Assembly: GCA_003525905.1 (NCBI GenBank)
Contig: DQIA01000080.1
Span: 1-47,676, forward strand
Reading direction: 5' to 3'
Source: Clostridiales bacterium
Lineage (GTDB): Bacteria; Bacillota; Clostridia; Oscillospirales; Oscillospiraceae
DNA: 47,676 nt
The position numbers and the translations under genes were made by a program. The notes below the pieces were generated by a model that saw only the letters and a list, made by a program, of their open reading frames with translations, did no database searches and was not told the DNA's origin. Below, one piece after another: positions 41,044-47,676 of the stretch. Each line of letters begins with the position of its first letter. Position 1 is the first letter of the stretch.

Positions 41044-41592
41044 TTATATTAATACGGCTCCAATAATTGCCATTATAATAAATACAATAAATCCGACAAG
41101 CGAGCATATCAGTCCCTTTTTATATAGTGAAAACTTCTTATCGCAAACTAAGGAACAGATATAAATCTGCGAAATAATGTCATCATTCATTTGCTCAGAT
41201 GAGCATTTTCTTAGCTTTCCTCTATATTTTGAAAAGGTCTTATTCTTGGCAATAGATGAGAAAAAAATTAGAGAATCACCTTTAACGCCTCGGCCTTCAA
41301 ATTCTTTCGGGTTAACTCTAGCAAAGAGTACCCTGATAAGAAGAAATACGCCATATAACAACAAACCGAATGAAAGAAAGCTGATGATTAAAAATATTGT
41401 AGACGATACAGTTTTCTTTTCACACATATACCGGAAAATTGCTGTGAACTTTGATACATAGTCTGTAGCTAGGAGAATACCAGCGAAGACTCCTATTCCA
41501 CTCAAGATTGTTGATACTTTGGAGTCGCAATTCTCGATCCAACTATTGACCCTATTAAGAGTCTCGGACAACTCTTCGTACTTAAGATCCAT
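41044..41592 (-). CDS. Pycsar-like membrane effector (PycTM type)
   Basis: A 182-residue membrane protein. A soluble N-terminal helix (YEELSETLNRVNSWIENCDSK) leads into helix 1 (~VSTILSGIGVFAGILLA). Helix 2 follows (TIFLIISFLSFGLLLYGVFLLI) and a C-terminal helix closes the protein (LVGFIVFIIMAIIGAVLI). The NxxxxWIxxxDxK start and helix pair match the PycTM effectors that permeabilise the membrane when they bind a cyclic pyrimidine nucleotide. I chose the ATG at 41592; the GTG at 41649 lies within the cyclase 2 gene and has no family support. It is between two cyclase genes, which is unusual. Confidence 0.82.
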   Translation of the reverse strand: MDLKYEELSETLNRVNSWIENCDSKVSTILSGIGVFAGILLATDYVSKFTAIFRYMCEKKTVSSTIFLIISFLSFGLLLYGVFLLIRVLFARVNPKEFEGRGVKGDSLIFFSSIAKNKTFSKYRGKLRKCSSEQMNDDIISQIYICSLVCDKKFSLYKKGLICSLVGFIVFIIMAIIGAVLI

Positions 41593-41627
41593 AGGTGTAT
41601 AACCTCGCTTCTTCTGTTCATCACAGC

Positions 41628-42362
41628 TTAAACATTCTCGTCGATCCACTTGTCAAATTCTGTCTCAACTATATTACAATGATAGTAGTCAATGTTCCCA
41701 TAATAACTTGTTGAATGGGGTTTAATCCATGTTTTATAATCCGCATTTTCTTCACATAAATACTCAAATATATTCTCGTGAAATAAGGGACTCATTGCTA
41801 TTGCAGAAACACCATTTCTGTTCGCTTTATCTGACAAATGCGCTGCATCGACAACTGCCTTGCCAATCCAAATTTTATCATTTATTCCGGTTCCACTTTG
41901 ACCAGCCTTAATAATTAAATCTTGACTACACCCCAAACCAATACCGGCTTGAATAGTTGGATAATCATTTTGACTGAGTAATTTATTCAACATCTTTAGA
42001 AAGGAATTAATGCGGTACGCGTGGCGAAAAACGCTGACCAAATCTTTTTGGTACGGAGTAGTATAAATGCAATAAACACAATCGCCTCTAATACCAATCT
42101 CACGATAATTGTCATCATCCTTGAGTATGGAGATTATTTCTGAGCAAAAACTTCTGATAATCCGGGCTGTGTCTTCATTTGCATATTGAAACAGCCTGCT
42201 CGAATTGACGATATCAACAAACAAAGCTCCTACCCATGTTTTTATGCCGTTTTCATAGGTAAACTCAGATTCAGACGCTGGGATAGTTGTTTTTTCTACA
42301 ATTTTCGTAGGTGATTTTAATATCGAAACTATGGATTCTTTGGATTTTGCATACTCGTACAT
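41628..42362 (-). CDS. Pycsar-like nucleotide cyclase, copy 2
   Basis: A 244-residue paralogue of the cyclase at 40279-41019, alignable through the whole domain. Metal-binding Asp50 (ALFVDIVNSS) and Asp94 (RGDCVYCIY) are retained. At the place of the conserved Asn it has Asp172 (AVVDAAHLSDKA), and GIGLGCSQD replaces GIGMDYGRA. Class III cyclases work as dimers with composite sites, so it may form a heterodimer with copy 1, make a different nucleotide, or be inactive (inference). The start at 42362 follows aaggaga. It is 64 bases after the restriction enzyme gene. Confidence 0.83.
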   Translation of the reverse strand: MYEYAKSKESIVSILKSPTKIVEKTTIPASESEFTYENGIKTWVGALFVDIVNSSRLFQYANEDTARIIRSFCSEIISILKDDDNYREIGIRGDCVYCIYTTPYQKDLVSVFRHAYRINSFLKMLNKLLSQNDYPTIQAGIGLGCSQDLIIKAGQSGTGINDKIWIGKAVVDAAHLSDKANRNGVSAIAMSPLFHENIFEYLCEENADYKTWIKPHSTSYYGNIDYYHCNIVETEFDKWIDENV

Positions 42363-42426
42363 CAGTGTCTCTCCTTATCCCCGCATCTGAAAGTAATAAC
42401 TCTTCAAAGAGTGAAATTGCAGACAT

Positions 42427-43302
42427 TTACACAGACAAATCCAGCGGCAGATCGGAAATATCTTTCAGCCGCTTGCCCTGCACCAAGGTTTCCAACGTTT
42501 CTACCGCATCCTCAGAACCCGCCTCTTTAACCGCTCGAATCAGCTCATAGAGTGCAAAGTGATATACGCAGTCAATATCGCCAGTACCGAGCGCAAGAGA
42601 TGCCAAACGATTCGGCATAGGCTCCGCCGTCACAACGACAATGTGCGGCAAATGTCCCTTTCGGTTACGAATCAGGTTCAATGCCTCTGTGCGGCTGTTC
42701 TGTGCGCGGTCGCTGCGCATCGTGTACTTTGCAGAAACACTCGCATGAAGAATGGGCTTGCCGCCGTTAGACTTCCGAATGTCAGCCATCTTGCTGATTT
42801 CGTCATCAACAATGGGCTGAGCGGCATTGATCTCGCTGTCCTCATAGAGATCGCGATAAACAACAACGTCAGGTGCAACGAGGTAATCATTCCCGAGTGC
42901 AGCAGCCAACTGTGCGTTCTGTGTCGTAAGCGCATTTAAGTAAGCAAGATGCTCGTACTGCGCAAAATCGCTTGTTTTCAGTTTGTTGTTATTGCCGAGC
43001 TGAAGAATGGTCCAGTTTCCGGGACGGAGGTTCTGCAAATAGGGAAAGGTTTCACGCAGGAACTCCATTGTCAGCGTTTCAAATTGCTTTCCGAGAGTCT
43101 GCCCGGAAATTTTGTCGACTGTGGAGACAGCATGATGCTGTTCCTCTACAAGAATGTCAACGATCCTCCGCGCAATCGCCTTTGAGCCGCGGCTGCTGGT
43201 GTCTGCATTGGATGCGACACCTGCCGTGGTCAACGTCAGTGTGTTGGTTTCAAATAACTGCTTGTGAAAGTGGAATCTCGCGTTTGCTATCAATGCATCC
43301 AT
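42427..43302 (-). CDS. NgoMIV-like type II restriction endonuclease
   Basis: A 291-residue protein of the NgoMIV family in length and pattern, a type II enzyme that cuts GCCGGC (specificity of this member is inferred). The region DDEISKMADIRKSNG…LHASVSAKYTMRSDRAQNSRTEAL holds the S-A-K-type catalytic core, with Asp upstream (DYLVAPDVVVYRDL). It overlaps the methyltransferase gene by 53 bases, a common way to link the two in R-M systems. Its own DNA should be protected by the adjacent methyltransferase. Confidence 0.85.
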   Translation of the reverse strand: MDALIANARFHFHKQLFETNTLTLTTAGVASNADTSSRGSKAIARRIVDILVEEQHHAVSTVDKISGQTLGKQFETLTMEFLRETFPYLQNLRPGNWTILQLGNNNKLKTSDFAQYEHLAYLNALTTQNAQLAAALGNDYLVAPDVVVYRDLYEDSEINAAQPIVDDEISKMADIRKSNGGKPILHASVSAKYTMRSDRAQNSRTEALNLIRNRKGHLPHIVVVTAEPMPNRLASLALGTGDIDCVYHFALYELIRAVKEAGSEDAVETLETLVQGKRLKDISDLPLDLSV

Positions 43303-44236
43303 GCTCCAAACACTCCTTTATTTTTTCTCCAACTGCCCGGGCAACCGGGGGCGGGAATGCATTTCCAATCATCCTACAGGCTACGGTTTTCCGATTTCCA
43401 AACGTCCACGTGTCGGGGAAACCTTGAATCCGTGCCATCATTCGGCTTGTCAACCGGGGCATACCCTCAAATCCGGGAGCCGGTGCTTCGTTTGCAATTC
43501 CTCGGCCATCTACGCCAAGCTCTGCCCATGCATTACGGGCGCGTGTGGGACCAAGATCGGGACCACCATGCTTTTTAGAGCCGCCCACAAGAGTTGGGGC
43601 AATTCGGTTTGCGTTAGATGCCCACCGCTTTGCACCTTCCCATCCATTCTGAGCCATCAAATCACGGAGCGTATCACCAACAGTCGGGGCGCTGTCTGGC
43701 CGTTCATCAGGATAGGCAAATGCTCCAATCTGATCCTTCCGAATGCCGATGATAACCACTCTGGGACGTAGCTGCGGAACACCATAATCAGATGCGTTCA
43801 AGAGCTTGATATGGGTTACATAGCCGAGCTTTTGAATCGATGTGAAAATGTGGTCGCGGTATTCATCAAAACCCGAATCAAGAAAGCCACGGACATTTTC
43901 AAGCATGACAGCACGCGGCTGAATTTCTTTGATAAGGCGGATGGCTTCAGGGAACAGATCTCTTTCGTCTTCCTGCCCGAGTTGCTTTCCTGCTACGGAG
44001 AAAGGCGGGCAAGGAACGCCGCCAGCCAGCAGATCGACACCGTGGTATGGGCGTCCGTCAAAATCGTGAACATCTGCGCAAATGACGTTCCACTCCGGGC
44101 GGTTCTGCTTTAATACCTTGCAATAATCTTCTTCATACTCGACAAGCGCAACATGGACAAAACCTGCCATTGCAAGCCCCAAAGCCTGTCCACCAGCGCC
44201 AGCGCATATTTCAACACAAGTCAACGGTTGCTGCAT
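43250..44236 (-). CDS. C5 cytosine DNA methyltransferase
   Basis: A 328-residue m5C methyltransferase. Motif I is EICAGAGGQALGLAMAGF, motif IV GGVPCPPFS with catalytic Cys76, motif VI ENVRG, motif VIII-like QLRPRVVIIGI, and motifs IX-X RMMARIQGFPDTW…RMIGNAFPPPVA. The target-recognition region (~195-270) is short. I chose the ATG at 44236 because aggag precedes it and it matches the family start; an ATG at 44272 overlaps the XRE stop (ATGA) and is the alternative. It protects the GCCGGC-type sites of its partner enzyme (specificity inferred). Confidence 0.92.
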   Translation of the reverse strand: MQQPLTCVEICAGAGGQALGLAMAGFVHVALVEYEEDYCKVLKQNRPEWNVICADVHDFDGRPYHGVDLLAGGVPCPPFSVAGKQLGQEDERDLFPEAIRLIKEIQPRAVMLENVRGFLDSGFDEYRDHIFTSIQKLGYVTHIKLLNASDYGVPQLRPRVVIIGIRKDQIGAFAYPDERPDSAPTVGDTLRDLMAQNGWEGAKRWASNANRIAPTLVGGSKKHGGPDLGPTRARNAWAELGVDGRGIANEAPAPGFEGMPRLTSRMMARIQGFPDTWTFGNRKTVACRMIGNAFPPPVARAVGEKIKECLEHGCIDSKREIPLSQAVI

Positions 44237-44268
44237 TTTCTTTTCACTCCTGCGTAGTTCGATTGAAA

Positions 44269-44490
44269 TCATGACTGTTCTGTATCTCTTCCATCAACGA
44301 ACTCCATGATGTCTCCTACATCACATTTGAGCGTCAAGCAAATCTTATGCAGGCTTTCCATAGAGACAAATTCGTTTTTCCCCATCTTGGCAAGCACATT
44401 GAAGCTGATACCGGAGGCATCTTTCAAATCCGTCCGGTTCATTTTCTTATCGATCAACAGCTTCCAGAGCTTATCGTAGGAAATAGGCAT
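44269..44490 (-). CDS. XRE family regulator of the R-M/Pycsar operon
   Basis: A 73-residue HTH protein (MPISYDKLWKLLIDKKMNRT, then DLKDASGISFNVLAKMGKNEFVSMESLHKICLTLKCDVGDIMEF), the small YozG-like XRE type. The ATG at 44490 follows ggagaattg; an in-frame upstream ATG at 44550 lies in the promoter. It is first in the operon with the methyltransferase, as control (C) proteins of R-M systems often are, and presumably delays or balances nuclease expression. Confidence 0.9.
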   Translation of the reverse strand: MPISYDKLWKLLIDKKMNRTDLKDASGISFNVLAKMGKNEFVSMESLHKICLTLKCDVGDIMEFVDGRDTEQS

Positions 44491-44523
44491 CGCAATTCTC
44501 CGTTCCAAATTTAGACTGATTGT

Positions 44524-44552
44524 ATTATAGCACAAAGCGACAATGTTCACAA
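44524..44552 (-). promoter_or_regulatory. Promoter of the defence operon
   Basis: On the minus strand TTGTGA (44547-44552), a 17-base spacer and TATAAT (44524-44529), 34 bases before the XRE start. Confidence 0.7.
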
Positions 44553-44638
44553 GATAATCTCATCAGAACGTGAGATATGATTGCTGCTAATTCAGGTGGA
44601 ATAAACTTTGACAAATGATGTTCAAACGCTCTTGACTA

Positions 44639-44677
44639 ATTATCAAAGTAATATTATTATAATATTGCTTTGATAAT
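44639..44677. promoter_or_regulatory. 39-bp AT-rich palindrome upstream of the HTH gene
   Basis: ATTATCAAAG (44639-44648) and CTTTGATAAT (44668-44677) are perfect arms, and the inner AATATTAT / ATAATATT also pair. A TATAAT (44658-44663) lies inside. It is a likely operator of the divergent HTH gene, 16 bases before its ATG. Confidence 0.7.
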
Positions 44678-44693
44678 TTCGGAGGGATAATAC

Positions 44694-45028
44694 ATGGCAA
44701 CTAATCTGATGAACGTATTCAAGAATGTAGACCTTCAGGGAGTTGGCAAAACCGCTGCAAATATTGCTTCTCTTGCGTTTAAGACAAACAAAAAACAGTG
44801 GATAAAATTGCACGAGCTGTATTAAATGATGGAATAACTTTAATAAAGACCGTAACCGCTTCTGGAGTTGTTTCCGAAACAATTCATCGACTTCCTGAAA
44901 TCACCTCAACAGTTCAAAGAAACGAAGTAATCAAAGATCTCTGCAAACAAAATAATAATCAAGAAACCATTGCAGCAATGCTAGATATTTCACAATCCAC
45001 CGTTTCAAGTGTTTTGCGCAAGAGATAA
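44694..45028 (+). pseudogene. Small HTH protein gene with frameshift
   Basis: From the ATG at 44694 (RBS ggaggg) a 43-residue frame ends at 44825. A second frame (from ~44795 to 45028) continues with DKIARAVLNDGITLIKTVTA and a C-terminal HTH-like end QETIAAMLDISQSTVSSVLR. The switch falls at the run acaaacaaaaaacag, and joining the two gives one ~110-residue protein with an N-terminal helical part and a DNA-binding tail. A 1-base indel in the A run, a sequencing error, or −1 frameshifting are possible; the run is not a standard slippery heptamer in this phase. Confidence 0.65.
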
Positions 45029-45043
45029 TACTCTTGACTAAAT

Positions 45044-45093
45044 AAAAAAGGCTCTGCCGACCTTCTTTTACAGAAAGTCAGCAGAGCCTTTTT
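45044..45093 (+). terminator. Terminator of the HTH gene
   Basis: aaaaggctctgc / gcagagcctttt (12 bp, extended by further pairs inside) is followed by ttttt at 45089-45093. It may also serve minus-strand transcripts. Confidence 0.8.
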
Positions 45094-45267
45094 CGCTCTC
45101 AATATAGGATTGGATGCGATAGCAAACCTGCAAACCATTCGCTCGCCAAAATAAGAACAAACAAAATGGCTTTGGTATCTGCTATCATTCTGCTATCAAA
45201 CGGGAAATGAGATTTTCAAAAAGCGAGTGTTTTCAAGGCTTTGCAGCCCATCATGTTCACTTTTTTC

Positions 45268-46800
45268 TTATTCCCACTCAATCGTCGCTGGGGGTTTACT
45301 GGTGATATCGTAGACGATGCGGTTAATATGGGGGACCTCATTGACGATGCGGGCGGAGGTGCGGTCGAGGACGTCGTAGGGGATACGAGCCCAATCGGCG
45401 GTCATGAAGTCGGTGGTGGTGACGCCGCGGAGGGCGAGGGTATAGTCGTAGGTGCGGCTGTCGCCCATGACACCGACGGAGCGCATATTTGTCAGCACGG
45501 CGAAATACTGGCTGACGCTGTAGGCGAGGCCTGCGTTTGCCAGCTCCTCGCGGAAGATGGCGTCGGCATCGCGCAGGGTATCGAGCTTCTCGCGCGTGAT
45601 CTCGCCAAGGACGCGGATGGCAAGGCCGGGGCCGGGGAAGGGCTGGCGCATGACCAGATATTCCGGCAGGCCGAGCTCGCGGCCGAGCTGGCGGACCTCG
45701 TCCTTGAACAGCAGGCGCAGCGGCTCGATGATCTCCTTGAAGTCGACGAAGTCAGGCAGGCCGCCAACGTTGTGGTGGCTCTTGATGACGGCAGCATCGC
45801 CCGCGCCGGACTCGATGACGTCGGGGTAGATCGTGCCCTGGGCGAGATAGTCGACGCGCCCGATCTTTTTTGCCTCGTCCTCAAAGACGCGGATGAACTC
45901 CTCGCCGATGATCTTGCGCTTGCGCTCCGGCTCCGTGACCCCGGCGAGCTTGCCGAGGAAGCGGGCCTCGGCATCGACGCGGACGAAGTGCAGGTCCCAC
46001 TTCCGGAACGCGGCCTCGACCTCGTCGCCCTCGTTCTTGCGCATCAGGCCGTGGTCGACGAAGACGCAGGTGAGCTGGTCGCCGATGGCCTCTGCGATGA
46101 GCGCGGCGGCGACGGAGCTGTCCACGCCGCCGGACAGGGCCAGCAGGACCTTGCCGCTGCCGACCTTCTCGCGGATGGCGGCGATGGAGGAGCGCATATA
46201 GTCGCCCATGTTCCAGGTGCCGGTGCAGCCGCAGACGCGGTAGAGGAAGTTGCGGATCATATCCTGGCCATGCTCGGTGTGGTTGACCTCCGGGTGGAAC
46301 TGCACGCCGTAGAAGCCGCGGGCCTCGTCGGCGATGGCGCCGGTCGGGCAGTGCTCCGTGACGGCACAGGCGCGGAAGCCCTCGGGCAGGCGGGCGATGA
46401 AGTCGCCGTGGCTCATCCAGGTGACGCTCTGCTCTGGCAGACCCTCAAACAGGCGGCAGGGGGAGAAGTGCGTCTCCGTGCGGCCGTATTCGCGGGCTGT
46501 GCTGTCCTGCGCAGCCGTGACCTCGCCGCCGAGCGTCTGGGCCATGAGCTGGCAGCCGTAGCAGATGCCGAGGACCGGCACGCCCAACGTGAAGATGGCA
46601 GGATCGACCTTCGGGGAGGCGGCATCATAGACGCTGTTCGGGCCGCCGGTGAAGATAAAGCCCTTGGGCTGCATGGCCTTGAGCTCCTCCAGCGGGGTCG
46701 TGTAGGGCTTGACCTCGCAGTATACGTTGCACTCACGGACACGGCGGGCGATGAGCTGGTTATACTGCCCGCCAAAGTCCAGAACGAGAATCGTTTCCAT
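45268..46800 (-). CDS. guaA: GMP synthase (glutamine-hydrolysing)
   Basis: A 510-residue enzyme converting XMP to GMP. The N-terminal glutamine amidotransferase (~1-190) has [18 protein letters not shown] and the nucleophile Cys in [10 protein letters not shown]. The PP-loop ATPase has [13 protein letters not shown], and the C-terminal domain ends PPATIEWE. The ATG at 46800 follows gggagg at 7 bases; a nearer ATG at 46806 is too close to it. It starts 2 bases after the xpt stop. Its 3' end is a common integration site of mobile elements, and here it borders an AT-rich island. Confidence 0.97.
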   Translation of the reverse strand: METILVLDFGGQYNQLIARRVRECNVYCEVKPYTTPLEELKAMQPKGFIFTGGPNSVYDAASPKVDPAIFTLGVPVLGICYGCQLMAQTLGGEVTAAQDSTAREYGRTETHFSPCRLFEGLPEQSVTWMSHGDFIARLPEGFRACAVTEHCPTGAIADEARGFYGVQFHPEVNHTEHGQDMIRNFLYRVCGCTGTWNMGDYMRSSIAAIREKVGSGKVLLALSGGVDSSVAAALIAEAIGDQLTCVFVDHGLMRKNEGDEVEAAFRKWDLHFVRVDAEARFLGKLAGVTEPERKRKIIGEEFIRVFEDEAKKIGRVDYLAQGTIYPDVIESGAGDAAVIKSHHNVGGLPDFVDFKEIIEPLRLLFKDEVRQLGRELGLPEYLVMRQPFPGPGLAIRVLGEITREKLDTLRDADAIFREELANAGLAYSVSQYFAVLTNMRSVGVMGDSRTYDYTLALRGVTTTDFMTADWARIPYDVLDRTSARIVNEVPHINRIVYDITSKPPATIEWE

Positions 46801-46802
46801 GC

Positions 46803-47378
46803 TCATTCCTCCCGGAAGACAAAGCCGTTTTCGTCCGCGCTTTCGATGATAGCGAGCGAATGCAGCGGGATACCGGCCTCGCGCAGGCGGTCGCCGCCGT
46901 GCTGGAAGCCCTTTTCCACCGCGACACCGATGCCGACGAGCTCGGCCCCGGCCTCCCTCACGATGTCGCACAGGCCGCGCATGGCCTCACCGCGCGCCAT
47001 GAAGTCATCGATGATGAGGACCTTGTCCGAGGCACTGAGCCACTCCTTGGAGACGAGCAGCGTGACCTTCTTCTTATAGGTATAGGAAAGAATGTCGCTC
47101 TGATAGAGGCCGCCCTCGATGTTGTCGCTCTTGGCCTTCTTGGCGAACACCATCGGCACGCCGAAGGCCTGCGCGCAGATCGTGGCCAGGGCGATGCCGC
47201 TGGCTTCGGCCGTCAGCACAAGGGTGATGTCCTTGCCGGCAAACACGCGCCTGAATTCCTGCGCGATCTGCTCCATCAGTGGCACGTCGATGCGATGATT
47301 CAGGAAACCATCCACCTTCACAATGTTTCCGGGCAGGATCTTGCCTTCCTTCCGGATCCGTTCCTTCAGAAGCTCCAT
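46803..47378 (-). CDS. xpt: Xanthine phosphoribosyltransferase
   Basis: A 191-residue purine salvage enzyme that makes XMP from xanthine and PRPP, the substrate of the guaA product next to it. [14 protein letters not shown] is the PRPP-binding loop. [11 protein letters not shown] and the N-terminal [20 protein letters not shown] identify Xpt. The ATG at 47378 follows ggcggaagg. A promoter lies just upstream. No purine riboswitch core could be recognised in the short leader. Confidence 0.95.
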   Translation of the reverse strand: MELLKERIRKEGKILPGNIVKVDGFLNHRIDVPLMEQIAQEFRRVFAGKDITLVLTAEASGIALATICAQAFGVPMVFAKKAKSDNIEGGLYQSDILSYTYKKKVTLLVSKEWLSASDKVLIIDDFMARGEAMRGLCDIVREAGAELVGIGVAVEKGFQHGGDRLREAGIPLHSLAIIESADENGFVFREE

Positions 47379-47414
47379 GGGAACCTTCCGCCTTTCTCAA
47401 TAGTAGATGCCTAT

Positions 47415-47443
47415 ATTATGCCGGAAAAACGCGGAAAAAGCAA
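47415..47443 (-). promoter_or_regulatory. Possible promoter of xpt-guaA
   Basis: On the minus strand TTGCTT (47438-47443), a 17-base spacer and CATAAT (47415-47420), about 37 bases before the xpt start. The leader would be only about 30 nt, too short for a purine riboswitch. Confidence 0.5.
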
Positions 47444-47559
47444 CAGGAAAAACAGTCTGCGGGAAAAGAATCGGAATGGCCCGGTTGCGTGCCTGCAGTC
47501 CGCGCAGATCGCTGATGAAAGCGCATACGTCCGCAGCGGCGATCCCTGCACAACCCGCC

Positions 47560-47676
47560 GGACGAGAGGAAAATGTAGCGGCGGTCAGTGACCGCCCAGT
47601 AGGGGGAGCATTCAATGGCAGAAAGGCACTGGTGCACCGCTGCACTCGCTTGACGTGTCATTCCGAGGAGCGAAGC
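47560..47676. repeat. Right-edge intergenic repeat-like sequence
   Basis: A perfect palindrome GGCGGTCA-G-TGACCGCC (47580-47596) and, at the very end, tgtcattccgaggagcgaagc, which resembles dispersed intergenic repeats of gut Clostridia (recalled, and partly echoed at 16249-16270). No gene is visible in the 298 bases right of xpt. Confidence 0.4.

Noticed and set aside
44786..44800. Programmed −1 frameshift signal in the HTH gene
   Set aside because: The A6 run is read as aac aaa aaa cag, so it is not the A AAA AAC heptamer in the zero frame, and no stimulatory hairpin follows closely. An indel is the simpler explanation.
45241..47079. A 612-codon open frame on the plus strand
   Set aside because: It is antisense to guaA and xpt; the translation is Ala/Asp/Gly-rich with no motif.
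47379..47450. Purine riboswitch before xpt
   Set aside because: Xpt genes often have one, but the leader after the likely promoter is about 30 nt and lacks the conserved loop sequences.
1..47676. CRISPR array, tRNA or rRNA genes
   Set aside because: No regularly spaced direct repeats, tRNA-like cloverleaf ends or rRNA signatures were noticed on either strand.

Overview
The window reads as chromosome from a GC-rich, low-G+C-phylum Firmicute of the Oscillospiraceae type (gut Clostridia). This is inferred from NrdR, MurI, Xpt/GuaA, a CD1871A-type CXXC protein, FmdE, short DUF6514-like and XRE proteins, AGGAGG-type ribosome binding sites and sigma-A type promoters. Genes are tightly packed, and many neighbours overlap by 4 bases (ATGA, GTGA or TTGA). 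No rRNA, tRNA or CRISPR array was seen.

Layout. 0-6.3 kb: a translationally coupled operon (M17 aminopeptidase, CutC, a duplicated transglutaminase-like protein, a WLM zinc peptidase), then a ketopantoate reductase. 6.3-9.4 kb: LysR regulator divergent from a MATE exporter, followed by a gene-free stretch full of inverted repeats, one of them an inverted copy of the first 71 bases of the window. 9.6-16.3 kb: response regulator, histidine kinase, MerR-like protein, putative metallopeptidase and an ABC exporter with an FtsX-type permease; the ABC genes are preceded by three GTCAC boxes spaced 11 bases apart. 16.4-17.9 kb: an AlbA_2/RecG-like regulator followed by a 159-bp MITE with CTAG target duplications.

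18.0-20.4 kb (minus strand): a complete candidate RiPP operon with a consensus promoter, an 81-residue Cys-containing precursor, an HPr-kinase-like protein, a radical SAM/SPASM maturase and a terminator. 20.5-22.3 kb: nrdR, a DUF6514-like gene and murI. 22.4-25.7 kb: two tandem TetR paralogues with clear operators, then gene fragments (Cys-rich KTR, PAP2, DUF3795) mixed with two apparently intact genes. 26.1-31.6 kb: an extracytoplasmic redox operon (lipoprotein MsrAB, a small membrane gene broken by an amber codon, a TlpA lipoprotein, a polyferredoxin, a CD1871A CXXC peptide) divergent from a two-component system. 31.6-33.1 kb: debris of an integrative element (frameshifted gene, helicase fragment, truncated ISL3 transposase). 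33.2-39.7 kb: a five-gene Opp/Nik-type ABC importer with FmdE and TPR proteins, preceded by an 81-nt hairpin.

40.1-45.3 kb: an AT-rich defence island at the 3' end of guaA. One minus-strand operon holds an XRE regulator, a C5 cytosine methyltransferase, an NgoMIV-like restriction enzyme and a Pycsar-like cassette with two paralogous nucleotide cyclases flanking one membrane effector. A divergent HTH gene carries a frameshift and a 39-bp palindromic operator. 45.3-47.4 kb: guaA and xpt.

The two loci most likely to be new biology are the two-cyclase Pycsar/R-M island and the precursor/kinase/radical SAM RiPP operon.
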